NCBI GenBank assembly: GCA_014075215.1
Contig: CP046177.1
Location: 2,604,501-2,668,500 of the forward strand
Reading direction: 5' to 3'
DNA: 64,000 nucleotides
Source: Flavobacteriaceae bacterium
GTDB taxonomy: Bacteria; Bacteroidota; Bacteroidia; Flavobacteriales; Flavobacteriaceae
Positions 51,781 to 61,363 of the stretch are shown here, one piece after another. Under the pieces are notes generated by a model, which made no database searches, was not told where the DNA came from, and saw nothing but the letters and a program-made list of their open reading frames with translations. The first letter of the stretch is position 1. The number at the start of each line of letters is the position of its first letter. The position numbers and the translations under genes are program-made.

Positions 51781-52578
51781 ATACTTTGATGGTTTTGTTC
51801 TTATCAGGAAGCTCTACCTTAAAGTTGTTTCGAATGCGGATATAATATTTGATTCCATTTGTATTCAAGAAATCCAACCAATGATTACCTACAAACTCTC
51901 TATCGGCTACAATGGATTTAATAACATCTTTGCCAAAAAGTCTTATGAAACGATTCACAAGATCAATACGCTCCTGACTGTTAGAGTTCCCTGGCTTATC
52001 TAACATAGTAAATAACAATGGGAAGGCAACACCTTTATAGACAACTCCCAACACGGCACCGTCAATTAATAAGCGTGTAATAAATGGGAAGGCAACACCT
52101 TTATAGACAACTCCCAACATAAAAATGTTGATGTTGGTCTGACCAAACTTCCAATTGGTCCTATCAATACTCAAGATCAATCCCTCTTGCTTAGGAAGGA
52201 GACTAAATATAAGACGAGCGATCAAATCTCCATCCAACGAATAATCAGCAATAAATCTTTGAATACGTCTGAGTGATGACTTCGAATCTACTGAGGTCTC
52301 AAAAGCGTTGGCTACCTTTTCAAAGGTAACTGTCTGTACCTTACAGAGGGCGATAATGAAATGTGATATGAGTTTGATTCTTGCCAAATTGATCTTACCT
52401 TGGAAATGAGAACTTAAAACTGAATTTAATTCACTACTTTTAGTGGAAGCATTGGTTTTTTTCATTAGAAAAATGAGTGATGTTATTCTTCTAATATACT
52501 GAAAATCAATGCTTTATTTTAATTATTTAACATTTAATTTACTGATAATCAATTAATTATATTTTTTGTCATGTACTA
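51781..52578 (-). mobile_element. IS4-family element, partial copy (5' two thirds of the transposase)
   Basis: Nearly identical to 16583-17380 of the complete copy. It contains the transposase from its ATG (52465) to the point near residue 228 where the ISAon1-A end cuts it. The right terminal repeat TTTTTGTCATGTACT is intact and is followed by AACAATTCCTGC (52579-52590), the partner of the duplication at 16096-16107. The internal 66-bp duplication is present in this copy too. The transposase fragment (51752-52465) cannot be functional. Confidence 0.85.
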
Positions 52579-52683
52579 AACAATTCCTGCCTTTCAGATT
52601 GGGAAAGCATGGAAATTCCTCGCTTTATTTCTTGTAAATTCATGTATTAAATATACAAATAATAGCTGTTATAAACTAGAGCC
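52579..52683 (-). mobile_element. IS1595-family element, right part (transposase N-terminus and terminal repeat)
   Basis: Reading down from ATG at 52643: MNLQEIKRGISMLSQSERQE, the missing start of the transposase at 15126-16107, in the same frame. The terminal repeat TAAACTAGAGCC (52672-52683) pairs with GGCTCTAGTTTA at 15117. The chromosome flanks are 15109-15116 and 52684-52691. They are AT-rich and do not form an exact 8-bp duplication. Beyond this point the sequence is chromosomal. Confidence 0.85.
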
Positions 52684-52723
52684 TTATTATTCTCAATTTA
52701 TTTCGGGATCCCCTAGAATCATT

Positions 52724-52731
52724 TATCTTTG
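52724..52731 (+). promoter_or_regulatory. TAnnTTTG promoter box upstream of glmM
   Basis: TATCTTTG matches the Bacteroidota -7 consensus and lies 18 bases before the glmM ATG. The matching TTG -33 element is not evident. The IS1595 end lies 40 bases further upstream, so the original upstream control region may have been separated by the insertion. Confidence 0.45.
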
Positions 52732-52749
52732 TTCAGTTAATAAAAATAC

Positions 52750-54141
52750 ATGACATTAATCAAATCAATTTCAGGGATTAGAGGGACTATTGGAGGAAAA
52801 GTTTCAGATAATCTTACACCTGTTGATGCTGTGAAATTCGCATCTGCCTATGGAATATTTATCAAAAACAGAAATCCTGATAAACAAAAAATTACTGTTG
52901 TGATAGGAAGAGATGCCCGTATTTCCGGAAAGATGGTTAGTAGTTTGGTATCTAATACTTTAGTAGGGTTAGGTATGAATGTAATTGATCTGGGATTGTC
53001 AACCACTCCAACCGTAGAAATTGCAGTTCCATTAGAAAAAGCCGATGGCGGTATTATTTTAACGGCGAGTCATAATCCTAAACAATGGAATGCTTTAAAA
53101 TTACTCAATGAAAAAGGGGAGTTTTTGAGCGAAACAGATGGAAGAACCCTATTGAAAATTGCTGAGAACAATGACTTCAATTTTGCCGGAGTAGATGATT
53201 TAGGAACCTATACCAGGAATAAAAATTACCTGAAAAAACATATTCAAGAAGTACTGAGCATAGATTTAGCGGACATCCATGCAATACGAAATGCTCATTT
53301 TAAAGTAGTCGTTGACGGTGTAAATTCTACAGGAGGGATTTTTATTCCCGCACTGCTAAAGGAACTGAATGTTTCGTGTATCTCACTCTATTGTGAACCC
53401 AACGGAGATTTTCCTCATAACCCGGAACCTTTGGAGAGGCATCTGACAGCTATTTCTGAATTAGTCGTTAAAGAAAATGCTGATTTAGGTATTGTTGTAG
53501 ATCCTGACGTAGACAGATTGGCATTAATTTGTGAAGATGGTTCCATGTTTGGGGAAGAGTATACATTAGTGGCTTGTGCCGATTATGTATTGAGTAAGTT
53601 AGGAGGCGGAAATACAGTTTCCAATTTATCTTCATCGAGGGCATTAAGAGATATTACGGAAAAACATGGAGGATCATACACAGCAAGTGCAGTAGGTGAA
53701 GTAAATGTTGTACAGATGATGAAAGAGGTTGATGCAGTTATTGGTGGTGAGGGAAATGGCGGGATCATCTATCCTGAATTTCATTACGGGAGAGATGCAT
53801 TGGCAGGAATTGTACTGTTTTTATCCCACTTAGCTCAACAAAACATATCGTGTAAGGCTTTACGAAATAGTTATCCCGGTTATTTTATGAGTAAAAATAA
53901 AATTCAATTAACAGGAGCGATCAATGTGGATGAAGTTTTGAAAACAATTGCTTCCAAATATACTCATGGGAATATAAATACTATTGATGGTGTTAAAATT
54001 GATTTTGATAAAGAATGGATACATTTACGTAAGTCGAATACCGAGCCTATTATTAGGATTTATACGGAAAGTATTTCTCAGGGTGCTGCAAATGCTCTGG
54101 CAGAACATTTTATATATGAAATTGAACAAATGATATCATAA
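52750..54141 (+). CDS. glmM: Phosphoglucosamine mutase
   Basis: A 463-aa phosphohexomutase. The active-site serine loop is TASHNPKQWNA (about residue 99-109), the metal-binding loop DPDVDRLAL (about 244-252), the sugar loop GEGNGGII and the phosphate loop RKSNTEPIIRIYTE. It converts glucosamine-6-phosphate to glucosamine-1-phosphate for cell-wall and lipopolysaccharide precursors. Phosphomannomutase is possible from sequence alone, but the first loop fits GlmM/archaeal-like enzymes. Its stop codon overlaps the start of the following aminotransferase gene by one base. Confidence 0.85.
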   Translation: MTLIKSISGIRGTIGGKVSDNLTPVDAVKFASAYGIFIKNRNPDKQKITVVIGRDARISGKMVSSLVSNTLVGLGMNVIDLGLSTTPTVEIAVPLEKADGGIILTASHNPKQWNALKLLNEKGEFLSETDGRTLLKIAENNDFNFAGVDDLGTYTRNKNYLKKHIQEVLSIDLADIHAIRNAHFKVVVDGVNSTGGIFIPALLKELNVSCISLYCEPNGDFPHNPEPLERHLTAISELVVKENADLGIVVDPDVDRLALICEDGSMFGEEYTLVACADYVLSKLGGGNTVSNLSSSRALRDITEKHGGSYTASAVGEVNVVQMMKEVDAVIGGEGNGGIIYPEFHYGRDALAGIVLFLSHLAQQNISCKALRNSYPGYFMSKNKIQLTGAINVDEVLKTIASKYTHGNINTIDGVKIDFDKEWIHLRKSNTEPIIRIYTESISQGAANALAEHFIYEIEQMIS

Positions 54142-55619
54142 TGATGGCTTTTTCATTAGAAAAATATTTTCAACCTTTTAGAGATCAAATCATCGGTGTG
54201 GATCAGATATTTATTTCGCCTTACGGAGAGCAAAAATTAATCTATGCTGATTGGACTGCTAGTGGCAGGTTATATAGATCTATAGAGGAAAAAATGATGA
54301 ATGATTTTGGCCCCTTCGTTGCCAACACACATACGGAAACTTCTACTTCGGGGGCGGCAATGACACTCGCATACCATGAAGCCAGAAATATCATTAAGCG
54401 GCACGTAAATGCAAATGAAAACGATATATTAATTACCGAAGGATCGGGAATGACCGGGGTGGTAAATAAATTTCAGCGAATTTTAGGACTTAAAGTTTCT
54501 GAAAATTTAGTACCCTATACACAAATACCTGAAGACAACAGACCCATTGTTTTTGTATCACATATGGAACATCATTCCAATCAAACCTCATGGTTAGAGA
54601 CGATTGCAGATGTAGAAGTAGTTCCTTGTAATGATGCCGGCTTGGTATGTTTGAACAAATTTGAAGAGTATATCCAAAAACATAAACACAGAAAATTAAA
54701 AATAGCTTCTATCACTTCTTGTTCTAATGTAACGGGCATAAAAACAGCTTATCACAAGGTTGCAAAATTGATTCACAAATACAACGGGGTATGTTTTGTA
54801 GATTTTGCATGTTCGGGACCATATATTGATATAGATATGCACCCGGAAGCTGAAGATGAATATCTGGATGCTATTTTCTTTTCTCCGCATAAATTTTTGG
54901 GAGGACCGGGAAGTTCCGGAGTATTGATCTTTAATAAAAACTTATATACGAATGCGGTTCCCGATAACCCGGGAGGCGGAACCGTATCTTATACAAATCC
55001 TTGGGGAGAGCATAGTTATTTCGAAGATATCGAAACCAAAGAAGATGGCGGAACTCCGGCTTTTTTACAGACGATAAGAATTGCGTTATCGATCCAGTTG
55101 AAAGAGCAAATGGGAACTGATAAAATACGGAAAAGGGAGGACGAATTAAATAAACAATTATTTAAAACCCTGGAAACTATTCCAAATATCCGGGTGTTAG
55201 CCCCTAACCATAAAGACAGGTTGAGTATTTTTTCTTTTTATGTAGAGGGTGTGCATTTTAATTTGGTAGTAAAATTACTGAATGATCGTTTTGGTATTCA
55301 AACTCGCGGAGGTTGTTCATGTGCCGGTACTTACGGACATTTTTTATTGAACGTAAACCAAGAAACATCAAATAAAATTAAAGCGCAAATCTTAGATGGC
55401 TGTCTTACGGAAAAACCGGGGTGGGTACGGTTGTCTCTACACCCTACTATCAGTGATGAAGAAGTTGACTTCATTTGTAATTCATTAAATGTATTGTGCG
55501 AAAACATAGAAGCGTGGTCTTCGGATTATCAGTATAACAGCTTGAAAAATGACTATGTACACAAATCTGCACAATCTATAGAAAAGCAGCTGGTTTCCAA
55601 TTGGTTTTCAGTAAGTTAA
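54141..55619 (+). CDS. Class V aminotransferase (cysteine-desulfurase-like)
   Basis: A 492-aa PLP enzyme. The PLP lysine is in FFSPHKFLGGPGSSG (about residues 248-262). The N-terminus IYADWTASGRLYRSIE, the segment HMEHHSNQTSWLE and the PLP-Asp region VCFVDFACSGPYIDIDM are typical. GGCSCAGTYGHFLL in the C-terminal part has a Cys near the active-site position of desulfurases, but the function may be an aminotransferase. ATG at 54141 overlaps the glmM stop. A second ATG at 54144 is possible. Confidence 0.82.
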   Translation: MMAFSLEKYFQPFRDQIIGVDQIFISPYGEQKLIYADWTASGRLYRSIEEKMMNDFGPFVANTHTETSTSGAAMTLAYHEARNIIKRHVNANENDILITEGSGMTGVVNKFQRILGLKVSENLVPYTQIPEDNRPIVFVSHMEHHSNQTSWLETIADVEVVPCNDAGLVCLNKFEEYIQKHKHRKLKIASITSCSNVTGIKTAYHKVAKLIHKYNGVCFVDFACSGPYIDIDMHPEAEDEYLDAIFFSPHKFLGGPGSSGVLIFNKNLYTNAVPDNPGGGTVSYTNPWGEHSYFEDIETKEDGGTPAFLQTIRIALSIQLKEQMGTDKIRKREDELNKQLFKTLETIPNIRVLAPNHKDRLSIFSFYVEGVHFNLVVKLLNDRFGIQTRGGCSCAGTYGHFLLNVNQETSNKIKAQILDGCLTEKPGWVRLSLHPTISDEEVDFICNSLNVLCENIEAWSSDYQYNSLKNDYVHKSAQSIEKQLVSNWFSVS

Positions 55620-55674
55620 ATAGGTATTGAAATATTAAAAGATTCAAAAATTCAAAAAAATACAGTTGAAAAGG

Positions 55675-55748
55675 TGTAAAAGGCAATCTTATTCAGGTAT
55701 GCTCAATCCCTGAACTTGAAACTTGAAGCTTTTTAACTTTAAACTTAG
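55675..55748 (-). repeat. Dispersed intergenic repeat, copy 2 (inverse)
   Basis: The reverse complement of this segment (starting AGTTTAAAGTTAAAAAG, ending ATTGCCTTTTA) matches copy 1 at 7396-7466. It lies in the convergent space between the aminotransferase and folE. No gene inside. Confidence 0.65.
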
Positions 55749-55753
55749 AATTT

Positions 55754-56434
55754 TTACAGATTTTGAAAATCCGTATTGATTTTTAAATAATCCAAAAATT
55801 CTTGTTTTACTTCTTTATTTTTGAATTTTCCTCCAAACTCGGAAGTAACCGTGCTACTTTCTATGTCTTTAATTCCGCGGGAATTTACGCATAAATGTTT
55901 TGCATCTATAATACAGGCAACATCCTGAGTTTCCAGAGCTTCTTGCATGGCTTGTACCACTTGCATGGTCAAACGTTCCTGTACTTGAGGTCTTTTTGCA
56001 TAGTATTCTACAATTCGGTTCATCTTGGATAAACCAATCACTTTTCCATTAGAAATATAAGCCAAATGTGCCCTCCCAACAATAGGAAGTAAGTGATGTT
56101 CGCAAGTAGAATAGATCACAATATTTTTTTCTACGAGCATTTCGCCATAATCATAATTATTGTTAAAAGTAGACATATTGGGTTTGTTTTTTGGGTCCAA
56201 ACCCATAAAAATTTCGTTGACAAAAGCTTTGGCAACCCTTTTTGGTGTACCTTTTAAGCTATCATCATCCAAATCCATTCCCAACGTAGTTAAAATATCT
56301 TTTACATTTTCCTGAATGCGTGCAATTTTTTCTGCATCAGTCATATCAAAAGCATCATCTCTTATAGGCGTTTTTGCCGAGGTCCCGACGTGATTTTCTC
56401 CCATTTCCTCCATCCTGTCTTCATGTATTTTCAT
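55754..56434 (-). CDS. folE: GTP cyclohydrolase I
   Basis: A 226-aa enzyme that makes dihydroneopterin triphosphate from GTP, the first step of tetrahydrofolate synthesis. The zinc-binding and active-site block is STCEHHLLPIVGRAH (about residues 111-125), with VNSRGIKD and STVTSEFGGKF near the C-terminus. Start at ATG 56434 gives MKIHEDRMEEMGENHVGTS, the typical flavobacterial N-terminus. An in-frame GTG at 56440 would add two residues. Confidence 0.95.
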   Translation of the reverse strand: MKIHEDRMEEMGENHVGTSAKTPIRDDAFDMTDAEKIARIQENVKDILTTLGMDLDDDSLKGTPKRVAKAFVNEIFMGLDPKNKPNMSTFNNNYDYGEMLVEKNIVIYSTCEHHLLPIVGRAHLAYISNGKVIGLSKMNRIVEYYAKRPQVQERLTMQVVQAMQEALETQDVACIIDAKHLCVNSRGIKDIESSTVTSEFGGKFKNKEVKQEFLDYLKINTDFQNL

Positions 56435-56482
56435 CTTCACAAATCTGTATAATTAAAAAATTTAAGGTGCAAATTTACGATT

Positions 56483-57856
56483 TTATCTGTGAGTTGGTTT
56501 TGTTTTAACAATCAATTCTTCTAAAGTATGATAAAATGCTTCACCTTTTATCATATCTTTAACAATAAATTTGTCGTCTTCCATACCGGAAATTACAAAC
56601 TCAATTTCTCGATTGGCTGCATATTTCCATTGTTTTTTTTGCTGTTTATGATTCTTAGCAGTATCCGGGTATATTTCTGATTTGATCCCCTGAGCTCTCA
56701 GTGCCTGAATTGCTCTTAATTGTGTTATCGTATCTAATTCATTGAAGCTTAGAAATAGTACTTTGGGTTTTGATAGCGCTAATGAATCAAATAAATCCAG
56801 TGCTTCCAATACCAGATAAATCCTATCCAGACCAAAGGAAATTCCAACACCGCTTATATTCTTTAATCCAAATATACCTGTCAAATCATCATATCTCCCC
56901 CCTCCTCCGATAGATCCCATTTGTATTCCGGGGGCAATTACTTCAAAAATAGCACCTGTATAGTAGTTTAGCCCTCTTGCTAATGTTACATCCAGTACTA
57001 AATTAGCAGATTGTAAGCCCACATTATCAATAGCATCTATCACAAATCGCAGCTCTTCCACGCCTTTTAATCCTTCTTCCGAAGAAGCTAACATGGTGGC
57101 TAATGCGCTTAGACTCTCCTGATTGGTTCCCGAGAAATCAAATAATGTATGTACACTATTGATCGCCTCTTGAGAAATTCCTTTTGATAGCATTTCATCA
57201 ATCACACCTTCTTTTCCAATCTTATCGAGTTTGTCCAAAGCAACTGTAAAATCAATGAGTTTATCTTTTACATTCATTACCTCTGCAATTCCGGCTAAAA
57301 TTTTTCTGTTGTTGATCTTAATTGTAATTTCTGGTAGCTTTAGATGAGTAAAAACAGTATCGTATAGCTGTATAAAATCTATTTCCTGCAATAAGGATGA
57401 ACTTCCTACAACATCTGCATCGCATTGGTAAAATTCTCTATATCTTCCTTTTTGCGGGCGATCTGCTCTCCAAACAGGTTGAATCTGATATCTTTTAAAA
57501 GGAAATGTAATATCATTCTGATGTTGGACCACATATCGGGCAAAAGGAACAGTTAAATCATAGCGAAGTGCTTTTTCGGAAATCAGGCTCCTAATCTTAT
57601 TACTTTCCTTGGAAATAAGTAATTGTTCATCTACTTTAGAGAGGTAATCACCGGAGTTTAAAATTTTAAAAATCAATCGATCTCCTTCTGCTCCGTATTT
57701 TCCCATCAGAGTAGAAGCATTTTCAAAACTAGGGGTTTCTATGGGTTGAAATCCAAAAGTTTCAAAAGCAGTTTTGATGGTATCTATAATATAAGTACGT
57801 TTTGCTACTTCTACGGAAGAAAAGTCTCTAGTTCCTTTTGGAATACCTGGCTTCAT
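56483..57856 (-). CDS. hisS: Histidyl-tRNA synthetase
   Basis: A 457-aa class II synthetase. Motif 2 includes QPVWRADRPQKGRYREFYQ and CDADVVGSSSLLQEI, the His-specific block LARGLNYYTGAIFEV, and motif 3 GVGISFGLDRIYLVL. The C-terminal anticodon-binding domain (about 365-457) is complete. ATG at 57856. Confidence 0.96.
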   Translation of the reverse strand: MKPGIPKGTRDFSSVEVAKRTYIIDTIKTAFETFGFQPIETPSFENASTLMGKYGAEGDRLIFKILNSGDYLSKVDEQLLISKESNKIRSLISEKALRYDLTVPFARYVVQHQNDITFPFKRYQIQPVWRADRPQKGRYREFYQCDADVVGSSSLLQEIDFIQLYDTVFTHLKLPEITIKINNRKILAGIAEVMNVKDKLIDFTVALDKLDKIGKEGVIDEMLSKGISQEAINSVHTLFDFSGTNQESLSALATMLASSEEGLKGVEELRFVIDAIDNVGLQSANLVLDVTLARGLNYYTGAIFEVIAPGIQMGSIGGGGRYDDLTGIFGLKNISGVGISFGLDRIYLVLEALDLFDSLALSKPKVLFLSFNELDTITQLRAIQALRAQGIKSEIYPDTAKNHKQQKKQWKYAANREIEFVISGMEDDKFIVKDMIKGEAFYHTLEELIVKTKPTHR

Positions 57857-57998
57857 TGTTATTTATAAATTATGAATCAACACTTTTTTAAACAAACTCG
57901 TAGTTTGTAATTAATTAGCAAATATCTGAAATATTTAATCAATGGGTTAATGTAGCAATGGGGATAATGTAATAATGAAAAATGGAATGATGAAACAA

Positions 57999-58931
57999 TT
58001 AACTATCGGGTTGTTTATTTTTGAGTTGTAAGGAATGAATACTTGCATTTAGTTCGAAGCCTAATAAAAGAATAATGGCGTTTAACCAAATAAACAGCAT
58101 TAAAATCAATAGTGTTCCGATAGATCCGTATAGCTGGTTGTATTTTGCAAATTCTGTTACATAATAACTAAACAAATAAAAAGTAAGTATGGATAATATG
58201 GTTGTAAATATTGCTCCGGGAGAGAAAAACCGTGAATGCTTTCCTGTTTTTGTTCCAAATCTATACAGCATGGAAACAGTGGTAAAAATCATTAATACAA
58301 ATAAAAACCCTCTTCCTATTTTCAACCAAAAAAGCTCATCTTCTACCCATCCTTTTTCAAATAAAACATCCAATCCAATTTTATAAAAGACAGTTAACGC
58401 AACTGTAATGACTAAAAATAATGCCATTACCAACGACACTGCTAAAGAGATTATATATGCTTTAATAATACTTCTCGTTTCTTTAATATGATATGAATAT
58501 TCAAAGCCTCCAAAAACAGCATTTACTCCATTTGTCATCAAAAAAATAGAGGCGATAAAACCAAAAGATAGTAAACCGCCATACTGATTTTTTAAGATAT
58601 CTACTAATACGGAATCTACGGCATCGAATGTTTTTGGTGGCAAAATCTCTGAAATAAAAGATAATAACCCTTCCTGAAAACCATCTATGGGAACGTAAGG
58701 TATGACCGTAAGTATAAATAACATAAAAGGAAAAATTGCCATAAAGAAACTATAAGCAATTCCGCCTGCTCTTGTGGTAAGGGCTCCTTTTACTATTCCT
58801 ATACTATACATTTTCAACACATCATACAGAGACATCCCTTGTAATCCGGGAATTTTTACCTTTTTTCCAAAGCGTACCAAGACATTTAAAATGGGTATTT
58901 TATCCAGCTTAGCTTCTATTTCTTTATTCAT
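57999..58931 (-). CDS. YihY/BrkB family inner-membrane protein
   Basis: A 310-aa protein with six hydrophobic segments. The opening TTRAGGIAYSFFMAIFPFML and later GAIFTTILSILTFYLFSYYV and YGSIGTLLILMLFIWLNAII are the conserved blocks of the YihY/BrkB family. It is often annotated as RNase BN, which is a historical error. Function is unclear, possibly transport or envelope integrity. A 55-base gap separates it from nadC. Confidence 0.88.
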   Translation of the reverse strand: MNKEIEAKLDKIPILNVLVRFGKKVKIPGLQGMSLYDVLKMYSIGIVKGALTTRAGGIAYSFFMAIFPFMLFILTVIPYVPIDGFQEGLLSFISEILPPKTFDAVDSVLVDILKNQYGGLLSFGFIASIFLMTNGVNAVFGGFEYSYHIKETRSIIKAYIISLAVSLVMALFLVITVALTVFYKIGLDVLFEKGWVEDELFWLKIGRGFLFVLMIFTTVSMLYRFGTKTGKHSRFFSPGAIFTTILSILTFYLFSYYVTEFAKYNQLYGSIGTLLILMLFIWLNAIILLLGFELNASIHSLQLKNKQPDS

Positions 58932-58985
58932 TTTAAAAATGTTTTGTTGTCAAGATGAGTTCTGTATTTAAATTATACCTTAGTT

Positions 58986-59855
58986 TTAATCAATCTTATT
59001 GATTGCTTTCAAACTCAAGTCCATATTATAGATCGAATGTGTCAGGGCTCCTGAAGATATATAATCTACACCACATTCAGCGTATTTCCGTATCGTATTT
59101 TCATTAATGCCTCCTGACGATTCCGTTAAACATTTTCCACCGATCAGCGCAACTGCTTTTCTGGTATCTTCAAAAGAAAAATTGTCGATTAAAATTCTGT
59201 GTATTCCTTCTAACGTCAGTATTTCTTTAATCTCTGCTAAATTTCTAGCTTCAATAATGATCTTTAAATGTAAGCCATTTTTTACTAAATAGTCTTTTGT
59301 TTTGTTAACGGCTTCTTTAATTCCTCCGGCAAAATCAATATGGTTGTCTTTTATCATAATCATATCATACAGGGCAAAACGATGATTTTCTCCCCCTCCG
59401 ATTTTTACTGCCCATTTTTCAATTGCTCTTATCCCCGGAGTGGTTTTTCTTGTGTCTAGTATTTTTGTTTTTGTTCCTTCAAGCAAGTTCACAAATAAGC
59501 GTGTTTTTGTAGCAATTGCACTCATGCGCTGCATGGCATTTAAAACCAACCGTTCCGCTTTTAAAATTGAGTGTGTATTTCCGGAAACATAAAATACGGT
59601 ATCTCCGTATTTAACAGGGTTCCCATCTTGTATTATAGTGATCACTTCAAGAGTAGTATCGACATAATTGAAAATCATTTTAGCAAATGCTACACCGGCA
59701 ATGATTCCTTCGTCTTTTACCAGTAATTTTGCTTTTCCGACAGTATCTTTTGGAATGCAGGATAGCGAACTGTGATCTCCACTTCCTATATCCTCTCTGA
59801 TTGCATTAGAAATAATAATTTCGAGTTCTTGTTGAAATTGTCTTTGTGTGATCAT
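58986..59855 (-). CDS. nadC: Nicotinate-nucleotide pyrophosphorylase (carboxylating)
   Basis: A 289-aa enzyme of de novo NAD synthesis: quinolinate plus PRPP gives nicotinate mononucleotide. Seen: ILDTRKTTPGIRAIEKWAVK and GGGENHRFALYDMIMIKDNH, plus the C-terminal ESSGGINENTIRKYA and GVDYISSGALTHS. The length is normal. It stands alone, with the divergent rlmH 58 bases away. Confidence 0.95.
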   Translation of the reverse strand: MITQRQFQQELEIIISNAIREDIGSGDHSSLSCIPKDTVGKAKLLVKDEGIIAGVAFAKMIFNYVDTTLEVITIIQDGNPVKYGDTVFYVSGNTHSILKAERLVLNAMQRMSAIATKTRLFVNLLEGTKTKILDTRKTTPGIRAIEKWAVKIGGGENHRFALYDMIMIKDNHIDFAGGIKEAVNKTKDYLVKNGLHLKIIIEARNLAEIKEILTLEGIHRILIDNFSFEDTRKAVALIGGKCLTESSGGINENTIRKYAECGVDYISSGALTHSIYNMDLSLKAINKID

Positions 59856-59913
59856 TTTTTATTAGCTAAAGTAGTGATCAATTACTAATTTTACACATTG
59901 TTACATTAATTCC

Positions 59914-60387
59914 ATGAGAATTAAGTTATTGCTAATAGGAAAAACCGATGATAAAAACCTTCGGGAATTGATTTCGAAATATCAGAATCGGTTGCAGCAT
60001 TATGTCAAATTCGAATTAGAAGTTATTCCGGAGCTTAAAAATATAAAGAATTTTACCCGGTTTCAACAAAAAGAGAAAGAAGGCGCATTTATTTTAAATA
60101 AGCTACGAGCTACGGATCATCTTGTCTTATTTGATGAAAAAGGAAAAGCATTTCGCTCTTTGGAATTTGCAAACTGGTTACAAAAAAAGATGAATTCCGG
60201 AGTCAAACAATTGGTTTTTGCTATTGGCGGACCTTACGGTTTTTCCGAAAGTGTTTACAAAAAAACAATGGAAAAAATAGCATTGTCAAAAATGACATTT
60301 TCTCATCAAATGATTCGTTTATTTGCTATAGAACAATTTTACAGAGGGTTTACCATACTAAATAAAGAACCTTATCATCACGAATAA
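59914..60387 (+). CDS. rlmH: 23S rRNA (pseudouridine-1915-N3) methyltransferase RlmH
   Basis: A 157-aa SPOUT methyltransferase. The SAM knot region shows LVFAIGGPYGFSESVYK, MTFSHQMIRLFAIEQFYR and the C-terminal NKEPYHHE. The order and length match RlmH. ATG at 59914. Confidence 0.94.
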   Translation: MRIKLLLIGKTDDKNLRELISKYQNRLQHYVKFELEVIPELKNIKNFTRFQQKEKEGAFILNKLRATDHLVLFDEKGKAFRSLEFANWLQKKMNSGVKQLVFAIGGPYGFSESVYKKTMEKIALSKMTFSHQMIRLFAIEQFYRGFTILNKEPYHHE

Positions 60388-60578
60388 AACACGAATTTCC
60401 AATAATCACCCTCAAACTACTTTCCCGATCTTTTATACCGAAAAGAGCTTAGTTAATTTTTGACGGAACTTTCAAACTTTAAAGGGTATTATTATATTTC
60501 TTCTGTAAAAAACTACATTTTGATTAAAAAATACAAAATTTAGTTTCACTTCAGTAACCACTTTATTAGTGCATAATT

Positions 60579-60630
60579 TTTTTTCATTTGTTTTTGTGAA
60601 TTTTCAAATGAAAAAATTCATGTACTTTTG
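60579..60630. promoter_or_regulatory. Inverted repeat and promoter box upstream of rdgB
   Basis: TTTTTTCATTTG (60579-60590) and CAAATGAAAAAA (60605-60616) are perfect 12-base arms around a 14-base loop. TACTTTTG (60623-60630) fits the TAnnTTTG -7 box, 12 bases before ATG 60642. No typical TTG element is at the right spacing. The remainder of the gap 60388-60578 has nothing else that I can support. Confidence 0.5.
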
Positions 60631-60641
60631 GCTATAAAAAA

Positions 60642-61181
60642 ATGAAATTAGTATTTGCAACTAATAATATTCACAAGTTAAAAGAGGTACAGGCAATTCT
60701 TCCCGAACATATCCGGCTATTGTCTCTTAAAGATATCAGTTGTACGGAAAAAATTGAAGAAACAGCAACTACTTTAATAGGCAATGCAAAATTAAAAGCA
60801 GATCATATTGCTAAAAAATATAACTGTAATTGTTTTGCGGACGACACCGGTTTAGAAGTAGAAAGTTTAGAAGGTAAGCCGGGAGTATATTCCGCCCGAT
60901 ATAGCGGTAAATATGGAGATTCCGAAAGGAATATGTTAAAAGTATTATCGGAATTAGACGGAAAATCAAACAGGAAAGCACAATTTAGAACTGTAATTGC
61001 TTTACATATAAAAGGACAGGATTATTTTTTTGAAGGTATATGTAAAGGCGTCGTTCAAGAAAACAAAACCGGTAAAGACGGATTTGGATACGATCCTATT
61101 TTTAGACCGGAAGGGTATTCCGTTTCATTTGCAGAGATGAGTACCGAAGAAAAAAATAAAATAAGCCATCCTTTAGATTAG
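60642..61181 (+). pseudogene. rdgB: RdgB/HAM1 non-canonical purine NTP pyrophosphatase, 3' end removed by IS110
   Basis: A 179-aa product. Motifs: [15 protein letters not shown] (N-terminal), [37 protein letters not shown] and [15 protein letters not shown] normal family member continues for about 15 more residues (HRGxA... to a C-terminal helix). Here KISH is followed by PLD and a stop, which are encoded by the IS110 left end. The remaining tail appears on the other side of the IS at 62593: AGAGGTACTGCAGC reads RGTAA, as in HRGKA. The enzyme removes dITP and XTP, and the loss of its last helix may reduce activity but the catalytic residues are present. Confidence 0.8.
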
Positions 61182-61293
61182 CAAATAGAAATAATTACTT
61201 AAAATAAAAACATAATAGTTATGATGAAATTTCTTTTTTTGCTTCTTTTTTTCTTTGTTAATAACTCTTATTTTGTTGATAACCAAAAACACA

Positions 61294-61363
61294 AAAGAAC
61301 GGAGTGAACTTTAGCGGCCAGCTAGCTTTTTAGAGCCATCCCCCGTATTAGTCTCCGTTCTTT
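61294..61363 (+). ncRNA. Candidate IS110 bridge RNA stem-loop
   Basis: AAAGAACGGAG (61294-61304) and CTCCGTTCTTT (61353-61363) are perfect 11-base arms around a 48-base internal part with further small stems (GGCCAGCTAGC). It sits in the 5' noncoding part of the IS110 element, 95 bases before the recombinase ATG, where bridge RNAs of this group are encoded. A transcription terminator from rdgB is the alternative, since the right arm ends in TTTTT. Confidence 0.45.

Noticed and set aside
61294..61363. Riboswitch before the IS110 gene
   Set aside because: No known aptamer consensus is visible. The position inside an IS110 element makes a bridge RNA or terminator more likely.
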